Assembly: GCA_038373865.1 (NCBI GenBank)
Contig: JAXGGA010002317.1
Location: 1-64,000 of the forward strand
DNA from: Uloborus plumipes
Taxonomy: Eukaryota; Arthropoda; Arachnida; Araneae; Uloboridae
DNA: 64,000 bases
Direction: 5' to 3'
Part shown: positions 10,791 to 22,300 of the stretch, one piece after another
Layout: the number at the start of each line of letters is the position of its first letter
Position numbering within the stretch: the first letter of the stretch is position 1
The notes under the pieces: model-generated
Databases searched by the model: none
Told to the model about the DNA's origin: nothing
What the model saw: the letters and a program-made list of their open reading frames with translations, nothing else
Made by a program: the position numbers and the translations under genes

Positions 10791-12533
10791 TTTTTAAAAA
10801 ATCTAATCATGACATAAAAAGCAAAGAAGAATTTTAGGCATTGACTTTTAGCTTTTCAATTTTACCCCAGGCAATTTCAGCTTTTACGTATCCTCTCCAT
10901 CCAGCCCATCTAGTTAGGAATATTTTTTAAAAAAGAAAAAAGCGCGCTTGCTAATTACACCATGTTACCCAGTGTTTTAATAGGGAGAGCAAGTTTTGAC
11001 GCATTTGCTCTCGTCTCCGTCTGTGTCATTAAGCAAAGAAGTTTCTTTTATTAAGGGCGTTATTTTTTTATTAACTTAAAAATGCCTTTTCTTTTGAAAA
11101 ACTTCATCCAATAACTCCAGACTTTCCGAAGTCACGGCCCTTGAAAAAGTACAACCCCTCCGGCAAAAGTTTGAAAGAAATTCTCCAGAAGTAAGAGTAA
11201 ACAGACAGAAAATGACTCGCATATACTAAACAAGGGAAAAGGAGAAAAAGAATCGAAAGATGTTGTTTGCATTTTTTTCGAAGTTTTTGTTTTATGAAAT
11301 ATCACTACATTCAATTACTTCTGTCTAACGCACTTTGCATTTTTTTCTCATTTTTCTTTTAATGGTATTACGCTTCGGGGGGAAGTTTTCAATAATTTTT
11401 GCGATACAGTTCGCTAAAAATAATCTAGCAAATTTATTTAAAAATACAGTTGCTAAATGGGAATGTATCTTCCTTTTAATGGGATTACAAACTCAGTTTT
11501 TCTTTTATTTTTCATTATGATTGTTTTATTTCAGTTATAAATAATATGTTTTAGCTTTAAATAATGTTTCTGAAATCTTTTAATGGTAACGATCTTTGCT
11601 TCTCCGGTTTCTTTCTTTTACAGATACTTTTCAGATTAGCATTATACATTTTCATATGCCATTAAAAATGAAAGAACAAACTTATGTAATTTAACTGATA
11701 TAATTTAGAATTAAAAAGCTTCATCGTGGAAAAAAAAACCTTAATATATGCCACCAGCAAAGTTCGAATTCCAGCATGCTATAGAATGCCTCGACATTGT
11801 ATATTATGCCTAAAACTAGCTATAAATATGGAAAATAATTCCTACATTTATGTAGATATATATACATATATATATATATATGTACCATTTCAAAAATAAC
11901 TCTTATTGTCACTTTTTATATCTTCATTTGATGTATAACCTCGTATTTTACCCTTCTAGTGAAAAGTTCAACTTAATAAAAATATATATTCGTCTCTAAA
12001 TCATAAAAATATATCTAATTGAAGAAATAATATTAAGACATAGTACTTCTATTGCTTTGAAATTACGAAATTTAGAGTGTTGCTGTTCTGCCAGCAGGAC
12101 CTCTATTTTCGCTACCGTTTGTCCTACATGCATATTTATGTTTAAAAAAATGTTCAAAATAAAGTCCAGAGTAGAGATAATGTAAGTTTGATTGATTATA
12201 TTTGCTTTTACTAATTTTTTTCTGTACCTTATTTTGAGAATTTTTGCAATTTTAAGTCATGGACAAACGTTTACTAAATATAAAAGTATTACAAGTTAAA
12301 CGGAAACACACTGTATAAAAAAACTGTGCTCAACACAACAAATTTCTGTAATACTTATGACTTTTCAAATATTTTCATTTGTTAAAACACAATCAAAAAT
12401 GTATTTTCAATGAATTTCGTGCAAACAATTATACTTTAGTAATAAAAAGTAGCATACATGCAGGTAACGATCAATTCTGTATACTTTTACAAAGTTTATA
12501 TCTTTATTTATATGTTTGGTGCTTCATTTTCAG

Positions 12534-14331
12534 ATTATAAACCGGATGGAAAATGCAAACATTCCAGTTGATGATAAAGAAGACAACGGAAACTCCATCA
12601 AACCAATTCCTGGCAGCAAACTTCCTCAAACTCATATCCCCATGCAACCTCAAGTATGTCCATGTCAACGTCTTTTGCTGTGCCCCGGAAGTTTGTTGCC
12701 TTCTTTCAACCAAAGCGCATCACTGGAAAGTGCTCGGCGAACAACTGGACGAAATAGTTCAGAATATGGTTCTGTTAATACCAAAGCTGCAACGTCTGAA
12801 ACTGAATGCTCAAAGAAACGTGCGGCAGATCACAACTTGAACTGTCGCTGTAGACAACCGCAACCGACAATGGTCTGTCCAGTGGCTCAGCCTGACTGTT
12901 GCTGTCGCCTTGCTTTTGGAGTACCAATTCTTAATTCCTTTGGTACTCGCTTGGGACGAAAGGATAATGCTAACCATATCTACGTAAATTTGAAATACTT
13001 GCAAGAAACCGCTGCAGCAGCGATGACTAGTCAAGGTGTTCCTGGAAAACTCATCCCATACTATGCAAACTTGCATTTTCTACAAACTCTTTCTCTATAT
13101 GAAAATGCCGAAATAATCGACGTAAGACCATCGCACTTACTTCCTTCCGTGTTTCCAGATGGAACAATTCCGGAGGGAGAAGAAAAGCCACCAACCGAAG
13201 ATGTTCCTAAAAGACCAAAAAAGAAAATAGATACACCATCAAACAACGGTGTTTATGAAATGATGTCATTTAATCAAACGGAACTTCCCTCAACATCTGC
13301 TGACAATTATTTGCTTATGCAACCAGGCCCATCAGATCGAGGAGAATTAATGATCGCGGAATCATGTATGAGTACTAGTGCATCTCAAAGTGGTACTAGT
13401 ACCGCTTCCGTTTCAATGAGCTCCTCAGTAACTTCAACTTGTGAACCAATACCTGAAGGAGATATAGCTACAACATCCGATTCCTCTTTACCATTAAGAC
13501 CGTTCATGCCAGTGCTCTTACCATTCCACGATCATTCATGTGATATGAAAGACCATACTGAGTGTGACGAAAGCTGTAAGTCGAAGAAATGTAGCGGTGA
13601 ATATTGCAGATCTTCAAGATCAAACTCCCTTGGTGACATTAAATTATCAGGTCTTCGACGAGGAAGATCAAGTTCAACTGATGGTAGACAGGAAACTACC
13701 ACAGAAGATGGAAATTGCTTACATTCTGCATGCGGTACGGCTAGTCCCAAATCTACTCCAATAAGAAAGCATCCCCTTTTAACAAAACTCACTCTGCGAT
13801 CCAAAGAAAAATCTTTTAGCACCGACGAAATTACACCTCCGTCATCAGCCCCATCGTCTCCGGACAGTCTGTTCTTGGAAAACATTCAAAAATATCCATT
13901 CCATAGGTCAGCAGATTGTTTGCAGTTAAATGAGGAATACAGACTTTCTGAAGAAGATCTATCGCAAGATCCAGAAGTAATTATGAGTCAAAGCATGGAC
14001 AAGGGAAGAACTTCGGTAGGCAGTATTAAAAGGTCATCCAGTGTACCCTGTAAAACAAATTCAGGCAGTGGTCAGTATCCACCGGGACAACAGCATTCAG
14101 GAAGCTCTACAGACTCTGGAATATCAACTCATGGTGCTGTGATGAACCAAGGAGCTGTATTTTCACACTTCATTGCGTATCATGGATCATTACCAAGGAG
14201 GCATTCTGGAAACGCAGCGAGCAGGCATCCTGTTCCTGACAGAAGGTTCTCTGGAGGTGCAAATAAACCCCCTCAGCCTCAGCAAGAGCAAAAAGCCCCA
14301 TCTGACCAATCAAAGATGATATTTATATCAG
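12534..14331 (+). CDS. IRS: IRS-like docking adaptor, large exon E
   Basis: This 1.8-kb exon (acceptor TTTTCAG, donor ATCAG|GTAATT) encodes 599 residues of a low-complexity, multi-tyrosine docking tail. Candidate sites include HIYVNLKYL and LYENAE (YxN, Grb2 SH2 type), GVYEMMSF and NYLLMQPG (YxxM, the PI3-kinase p85 SH2 motif typical of IRS and Gab proteins), and EYRLSEED. Basic RRxS-like serine sites (LRRGRSSS, IKRSSS, LPRRHSG) are candidate AGC-kinase targets. Cys clusters VCPCQ, NCRCRQ and DCCCRLAF echo those in exons C and G. In IRS proteins such tails recruit PI3-kinase, Grb2 and SHP2 to the insulin/IGF receptor. Gab/Dos is the main alternative because the defining PH-PTB pair is outside the window. 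The frame stays open 113 bases past the donor, so intron retention would give a short alternative C-terminus. Confidence 0.78.
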
Positions 14332-14834
14332 GTAATTTATTTTCTCTTTTCCAGATGCAACGAAAACAAACAATGATTCGGAAAAGCAAACTTATACTCT
14401 GGCACAAAACCTTCATATTGGCACATTTTTACCATTCCATATGAATACTTAAAAATGTACCAGAAACACTCAAATTTAGAACATTAATGAGGAGCCTTCT
14501 AATTGTTTTTTTTTTTTCTGTTGTAAAATTAAGCATATATTTTTTAGTTTATTTTTGCATTACAAAACACATTTTTTTAATAACGGTAGATTTTGGTTTT
14601 TTATTCATTTTTATTTTTTACTGCATTTAATTTTATTTTACTTTTATTATGTATTTCATTTGTTAATTTATTTTTTAAATAACTTAACGTTGTTTTTATT
14701 TATTTATTTCTATATATACATCATACTCCAAGGTTTCAATGATATATGGTCTCTCTCTTACAACGATAGCTAAAGTAAGAAAGGTTTTACAGAAATTAAA
14801 GCAGAAAAAATTTCGAGGAAATCTATCGAAAACA

Positions 14835-15005
14835 CAGGCCCGTCATTTAGGGGGGCAGGGGGGTCCATTGCCCCCCACCCCTGACTTTGGGAAATCAATG
14901 TATTGGCATATAAGTGGGCGTGGTTTTTGCACTTTTTGGTAAATTTTACATTGTGTATGCACTCTTTGCCCCCCCCCCCTGGAAAAATTCGAAATGACGT
15001 CCCTG
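14835..15005. mobile_element. hAT-type MITE with 8-bp target duplication
   Basis: A 171-bp element with ends CAGGCCCGTCATTT and AAATGACGTCCCTG, plus long G- and C-runs just inside. It is flanked by a perfect 8-bp direct repeat CGAAAACA (14827-14834 and 15006-15013). CAGG-type ends with an 8-bp duplication are diagnostic of hAT elements. It has no coding capacity and sits in the last intron of the adaptor gene. Confidence 0.88.
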
Positions 15006-15286
15006 CGAAAACATTACATTTCACTGTAACTTCAACTTCAAATAAGTTTAACGATATTCAATGAAGATTTGAATCCCACTGGTTAGCTCAAATTTACAAT
15101 GCAATTTTATTAACGTTTAAGATATTTTAAACTTTTCAAAATGAAACAATAAAACTCATGCTAGTTCAAAACTCATGTAACTTCCCTAGTCATTCTTATT
15201 CTTCGGAAATAATATCAAATTAAATGAACTTCTTAACAAAGCAACAAAGAATAATTCAGTCTAATATTTATTCCTTTTTTTTTCAG

Positions 15287-16077
15287 AATGCAAACAATGC
15301 CACCAATTTGTAACTTCACCAGAAGGAGTACTAGTTCTGGACGCCAAAAGTATGACCTCCAGTTCCTCTTCCGACATGTCTGATTACATAGAATCCCTCT
15401 CTCTTTGTTCTCGCAGCAGCAGCGGAAGCGGAAGTAGTGGCTGCGGAGGAGTTGGTGCAAGCGAGTACGTCCGGACTGATGACCTCTGCAGTGCTCTGAT
15501 GAAAATCCCGACATCTTGCACCAGCTCTTTGAGACCACGATCTGGAAAGGAATATCATTCCTTCGACCGTGTCCTCATCCAGGATGGATGTCCTTATATA
15601 CCTGTAGCACCAGACTGTTCGCACCTCAACCTGCCTTGTTCTTGTGGCGATGGACAACAAGACAACGCAGAAGAAGGTGTTAACGCGAATTTATCAGAAT
15701 CAATAACGACAACAAACAACAATATCATAAACAATAACAAGACAAATTCGCCTTCTCCCGGTTACATCAGCTCCTCACCGGGGAATCAGGAGTTTCTGTC
15801 TTCTCCCGAAAAAACATCCCAATTCACATTCCCACCACCAAAAGAAAACAAGGAGTTGAACTATCTCGAGGTGGTATCAGTGGGAGATTCGGAACCGACA
15901 AGTCCTGTCGTAAAACAAGGCACTGTGCAATATGCTGTCATCGATATGGTAGCTACGACAGCTGCTAGAAAGTTGAGTACGGAAAGAGCACAACTTCGGA
16001 ATGAAGGCAGAAGTCCTACTCCAACCGACTGCAGTCCTAAACATTTAAGTTTAGACGAATCCAGTGACAAAAAGTGA
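15287..16077 (+). CDS. IRS: IRS-like docking adaptor, last coding exon (C-terminus)
   Basis: The exon follows a long pyrimidine tract and TTTCAG. Its first two bases complete a Glu codon begun by the last base of exon E, and it ends with TGA at 16075-16077. It encodes about 263 residues: ECKQCHQF, MSDYIESLSL, a Ser/Gly tract, SEYVRTDDL, GCPYIPVAP, a CxC motif (LPCSCGDGQ), Asn-rich spacer, then ELNYLEVVSVG and VQYAVIDMVA near the C-terminus. The last pair recalls the paired C-terminal tyrosine sites of IRS proteins (LNYxxLDL and YASIxF) that bind the phosphatase SHP2; Gab proteins also end in a VDYVxVD motif. This pairing is the main reason for choosing IRS over other adaptors. Confidence 0.78.
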
Positions 16078-17212
16078 AACTTTTACCAACTACTGTGATT
16101 GATGATTGAGTCAGCAAAATTACTTATCAGGTGATTCGGCACTGAACTTCAGCTCTTCGGGGCGTGGATTCGGTTAACGATTGTCAAGGAATCATGGTCA
16201 ATGAGGATTTTTGTGTGAACTGGAATTCGTATCTATCTAGTTTACGAAACTGTTGACTGTAGCTCAGAAAGTTTACCCAAGTGCTGCCAGATGAATTACG
16301 AAAACAAAAATAATGAAAGAAAATCTATTTGAATCCTTTAAAGTAGCAGGCAGAAGATTAATGAATGTATTCTCTCTTCAGAATTGGTATTGAAATCAAG
16401 CAGATATGCAAGTAACTGGCCGTGATTCGTTAAAAACGTTTCATCTGTAATGCTCATGTCATATCCTAGTACCAAGCTGTCAAATAACAGCGTTAGAAGT
16501 GGACACTCAACTTTAAAATCAAATGTCATATTTTTATACTACAGCACGTTAGTAACAGCAAACTAATGCTCTGAATATGAAGGTTGGATATACTCTGGTA
16601 TATAATTCTTTAAGAGGAAGTGAACTTATCTCGGCAAGATATTATCAAGAACCTTACAAAATACATCGCAAGATGTCTCAATGTTACTAAAACTACAAGT
16701 CTAATTACAACGGAATGCGTCTTTGCCTAAAAGCAATAATTAGAAAGGAATCAACTTCTGAAGTTTTTTTTCCCAATGTTATGAAAACCAGTTTCACCCA
16801 GATTCATATACCTGCTCGTTTAATGTACGTGTAGAATTTATAAAAGCTATGGTGCCTCTTCAATAGATTTCTTTTACCAAGTGAATCTGGAATTTTGAGA
16901 GAGTAAGATTTTTTTAATTACTTCAGTTTATAACTGCTGTCATGCAACTACTTTTGAATTATTGGTATACAATGAGTTGTTGTACCGTTTAGAATTCAGA
17001 TTTAGGGAGTTATCAAAAAATTTATTGGTATTAAATAATGCAACAATCAGTAACTTTGAGTCACTTGAATATGAAAGAATTTTTAACGAGTACATGAATT
17101 TTAATATTTTCAAATGAGTTGCAAGTGGTATACAAAAAAAGGAAAAATAATTTTAAGATAGGTAAGTATAAATTAAAAAGAGCCTTGCTTAAAAAAATAG
17201 AACTTTAATTAA

Positions 17213-17420
17213 TATTATTTAATTATAAATAGTATTTAATTATAAATATTATTTAATTATAAACATTATTTAATTAAAAACATTTTTGAATTATAAACAT
17301 TATTTAATTATAAACATGATTTAAATATAAACATTATTTAAATATAAATATTATTTAATTATAAATATTATTTAATTATAAATATTATTTAATTATAAAT
17401 ATTATTTAATTACAAATATT
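17213..17420. repeat. 17-bp AT-rich tandem array
   Basis: About twelve tandem copies of a 17-bp unit reading ATTATTTAATTATAAAT, the last few nearly identical and the middle ones with ATAAACATT variants. The unit is partly self-complementary (TTTAATTATAAA), so the RNA or single-stranded DNA could fold. It lies in the presumed 3'UTR about 1.1 kb after the stop codon. Confidence 0.92.
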
Positions 17421-17503
17421 ACTACTTGATATTCTAGAAATAAATAAAAGGCCGTTTTTCAAAAATTACAATAATTCAAAAAAGATATCATTCAGTGATA
17501 TAT

Positions 17504-17645
17504 CTGTACCTCAGAACCAGACTAACGTAAGTCCATTTTCGTCATTTTTCGGTAGAGGGGAAAAACGATTGTCGAATACATCGTTTTCCCCCTCTAATGA
17601 AAAATGACGAAAATGGACTTACGTTAGTCTGGTTCTGAGGTACAG
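17504..17645. mobile_element. CTGTACC MITE, copy 2 (near-perfect palindrome)
   Basis: A 142-bp foldback form of the family. The 5' arm CTGTACCTCAGAACCAGACT and the following bases run through CATTTTCGTCATTTTTC and pair almost completely with the 3' arm around a short spacer. It is flanked by ATAT on both sides (17500-17503 and 17646-17649). It is shorter than copies 1 and 3 because most of the unique centre is missing. It lies in the presumed 3'UTR of the adaptor gene. Confidence 0.87.
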
Positions 17646-19300
17646 ATATATGCTCAAATGAACAATAAGAAATCTGTTCTCTGTTCGTGGATAAGTTTAA
17701 AAACTTCCGCGTTAAATAAGTTGTTTCTTATGCCTGTTTTTGTGCAAAAGATATTTTTTTAATAGTCTGACAAATTACGTTTCATCAATTTATCTGTGTA
17801 TCTTTTTCGACCTAAGAATTCCGACTCTATGCACAAAATGTGACTACACCATACACGCATGTTTTAATATGCAAAAGGAGCACATTTATATTTCAAAGGC
17901 TACTAATTTTATTTAAAAAAGCCTAAACTAAGCTATTCATGTTTTAATGAATAATAGTGTTTGAATAACAATTCTTCACATTTTATTATTCATTTGCAAT
18001 TAGTTTATTTCTAAATAAAAGTACATGCTACACTTGCAGATTATTATGATTTTCAAAATATTAAAGATAACTTTATCTACGCAGCATTCTATCGTAAATG
18101 AACTATGCAAATTAACTCAAAGATGCTACTTGTATTGCTTGTAACTTTTTTTCAAACTTAACGTATTTAGCTTAAATTGATAAAAACAAATCAATTACAA
18201 CATAATCAGTTGCTTACAATAATTTTGATAACTACTTTCATAGTAAAATAAATTATAAAACATTAAGAAAGTATTTTGTGGTACAAATTTTGTCTAATAT
18301 CTATGCAAGGCCTAAAAATAACGATATTTCACAAGTATAAAAACTATAAAACTTTTTTAATAAACACATTTGATTAATAGACTTTATTAACGAAATATAT
18401 TTCAAAATATGGGACCATTATTTCCCCGTTTCAGCTAGCCGTTACTAGCCGGCAAAAAAAGTATGTGGCCCTTAAAAAGCTGCAAACTATATTTGCATGT
18501 GAATTAATAAAAATAGATAATACATCAATACTACCAATTATTCCGAAATGAAAATTTAAGTCCGATTTTTTTTTCTTTTTATATTTTACAAATATAAGGG
18601 AGTTACTTTCAATACTTAAAGTTTCTTTAAAAGCATTTCGTATAAACTACAACCGAAATTATGATTGCTATGAAAAAAATAAACTTTTTAAGCTGAGTGA
18701 AATCATACAAACACATTTACTAAAATTTTAATGTATACAAAAGTCAAACTAACATTTATAATTCATCTGAAAGGTGCAATACATATTTTAACCATTAGAA
18801 AAAATAGAGTAAATATCTCTCATTCACTTTAGTTAGTAATGGTTTCTGTGATGTAAATTTATATCTTCTATCGATTTCTTCAAAACTTGTCTAAATTTTA
18901 AAATGTTCTATGCATCGTTCGTGGTGGGAAAATGGGTTGTTAAATGTGTTGTACAACTGTCACAACCTATCTTCGTTGAGCTACCACGAGGTAAACTATG
19001 CAGCCCTTTTGAGACATTTGTGTTTCAACATATCACAATTGTAAAATGGTTTCCGTTTCATTACTCATTGTATATGAACTGTGTACATAACGAGGTTAAG
19101 ATTTTTGTACTTAGTGTGTTTCTACGTGTCTTTGGATTACTGCAGGAAGAAATGTCGATATTTATATTAATGGAAAGATATACTAGTGGATGTTTTCAGC
19201 ATTTTGTACTTTTGATCTGCACTGTATAATACGCAATCACTTTTAAACTGTTACGTTTTTTTTATCTTATAATAAATATTAACTTCCAATAATGACAATT

Positions 19301-22300
19301 TATGGTTTTAGAGAATTGTAATAAATCATATGTATTTCCTAACGAGATAAAGAAACGTAATGCTTGAAGGTACCCAGAAGTTCTCTGAGGTTCACATTGG
19401 TTACTCGCATTTGTCGAAAGCCAGAACATAGGCCAAAATTCATTAACTTATTAGAAAAAAAATTAACTGACAACTCTTCATTTTTGGATACTCTAGCATT
19501 ACTCTTGGGTCGATTTTGTTTATTTAATCAACATTCTACTTATGAATCTCGTTGGTTTTATCTTAGATATAATCGTGAAGCATACAATGCCATGAAAAAA
19601 TTTGGCGATGTCCAGGTTGTGATGTAGATACAGCGCACACTCTGACAGATTTCTTGTAAATTTGAAGCAATTATGTTAGCTATTTATAGCAATGCACATT
19701 TGAAACCTTTATAACTTGGAGAAGAGAATGTTTCCGAACTATCTTTTTACAGCAAAAATGCATCTGAATTTTTACATATTTTTAAAACTCGAATGAGTAT
19801 TCTTTGAAATACGAGTTTCTCGTACAGCAATTAATTTAAAAATTAAAATGTCCATCATAATGAGGTGTGAGAGTACTTACACCGGAACATACAATCTTGA
19901 TGAAAATCACCTAATGTTTCCTCAAAATCAATGACTAAAAATACACGCAAAATAAATAAATTGCAATGCAACGAAAGTAACATTATCAGAAGCTTGAAAA
20001 ATCGATATAATTTTGTCAACGATTTCTTTACCCCCAAACTGATGAACTCATCCTCTGAACAAAAATCACTGAGAATTCTACGCTACTATTATTTCAACCG
20101 TAGGTTTCTTCACAAAAAAGTTCCGAAGTATTCTCACAGACTGAAAAAAAAAGTTTCTCGTCCTGTAATTAACAATAATGGCTTAACCAGAGAGTAAATA
20201 GTGAAGTGCGATCCACGAATAACTTCTTTGGAGAAGTGAAAAACACCCTAGTATGGTGAGTTGTTATTAGTTAGAATCCAATTTAAGAATACTGTATTCT
20301 GTCTCTCTTCCTAAGCATCGAGTTTCTTTCAATAAGATAACTCGCAGTTAGTAATCATTTAACTCTTAATACACGGACGCGTTAATGCATTGGAATATCA
20401 CAAATTTTCATGGTGTTGTATGCTTCAAAATATGACCATCTTCGCGTCACTTGCTCATTAGTACGAGGGAATACCCATTAAAATATTTTTATACGTTATA
20501 TTATTGGAGGTTATAAGTATGAAGGATTGCGTGCGATGCGGTGCATTGTATTTTACTTTTTTAAGGAAACAAAATGTGAATTTTTTTAGTCTTAAATTAC
20601 TCATCAGAACGTCTTGTTAAGAGTTACCACATGTGTATTTGTGTGATTTTTGAAAGATAAATGTTTAGTTTTAAGCACAGAAGGATTCAGAGGAAAGTGT
20701 TTTATGGTTACGAAAATCTTTTCTCCTGTTATAGTAAATCTGTTGCAAACATAATAAAGCATAAAGAATATGAAAGACAGATGTATCGGTACTTCAACAC
20801 AATTTTTCATACATTGACTGCATAAAAAAATTTACAGTGAGAATTATCTGTAGAATACAACTACATAGATTTCGGAATAAATTATCCCTTCACATAAAAT
20901 TAAATTATCAAATATTATTTGAAATATAGTCTATAGTGATTCCAAATTCTCATGGAACGTTGAAAGAGAATTTCACTAAGGCATTGTGGATATAGTAGAC
21001 GAACTCACCAAAAAATAGTTTTCAGAAAAACATGTTTGAAAATATTTTCCATTACTACAAAATTCTACAAGACTATCATCCTCTTCAGTTTTTGATAGAG
21101 ATCGAAATGAAAATCAGTATTAATAATATACTTGTTGGTAAATTTACTTAAGATTTAGATTCGGCAGTTGAATGAACAACTGACCAAATATTGAGTTTTG
21201 CTTGCCATATTTGCATCATCTCAATTGTCTTCTGCCTCCTTATACTTTTCTTTTAAAATAAAACCCTGACGTAAAAGACATAATTCAGAACTTGTAATTG
21301 CAATTTAGTAGTCATCAAAATTAAACATTTTTTTTCTTTCTTGATATCTTCAGCAAAAACTTAAATAATATTCTAGTTTCTCAAAATTCAACTGAAAGTT
21401 AAATAGTTCACCCTTGGAGGAGGCCCTTGAATGTGCCTCAAAAATTTGAATAACTTCTGCATTATATTTATCGTATTCGCATTCCATGACACTGGACTTT
21501 AAACATAGTTTAAGTTTATAACTTTCCTTAATACAAACCCGAAATCACCGAAGCATGTCTTCTGCAATAGTTTATACTTTTTTTTAATTACGGAAGCCTT
21601 TTTTTTTCATTTGTCGAGGACGCCACAAAACGGTAGCCTTTTAAGGGAGGTCCCTAAAACGTAAGCTATCATTCTCCTGAACATAAAACGAATATAATCG
21701 AACGAATTCTCAAGAAGAGAGCAATTCTAGTCTTACTACACTTCCACTATTTACAAGTTAGGCTTATAGGGAACAATATATTTTCAAATCTTCCGTACCT
21801 ATGATAAATTGCTTAGCAACCAATTGCAGAACTTTCAAATGCACAGATTTAAAGAGCACGTACCCCACATGTATTGCCTCGGACATTGAACCCAGAATGA
21901 CCTATTAAGAGTCCCATCAGCAAACCATTAGGATCATCACAGCCATTACTAAATTTTAAACACAACAGTAAACGTTATTTCATTTCTAAATATAAAGCAA
22001 ATTAGGAAAAAGATTTTCTTCGCCATGTCGCATTATCCTCAGAAAAGTAGCTTTGCGCAGTATCATGAACGTTTTGGTAATTCCTGAAATCAGAAGATTG
22101 TCTCACATTCTGTACAATCATTGAAGACATTGCACTTAATTGTACAAATCATCTGTAGAGGTATCAGCTTGTAGTAATATTATTAAATAAATGTCTTGTA
22201 AAACGATGATTATTAGTTGTTTCCTTCTTTTTCATTAGTATTTAATTTATTCATCTATTTATTTATTTTTTAAGGATTGAGATGAGAGTTTTCAAATAGA

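Larger units (their letters stand above)
16078..19300 (+). other. Probable 3'UTR and downstream flank
   Basis: No coding exon is visible after the stop codon. The sequence is AT-rich with several AATAAA-like signals (near 17443, 18015 and 19270), so the exact polyadenylation site cannot be fixed. It contains a 17-bp tandem array and a foldback MITE (listed separately). Most or all may be transcribed as the long 3'UTR of the adaptor gene; this is inference. Confidence 0.4.

Noticed and set aside
19364..19627. 87-codon open frame as a gene or 3' exon
   Set aside because: There is no recognised domain, acceptor context or match to any repeat; length is expected by chance in AT-rich DNA.
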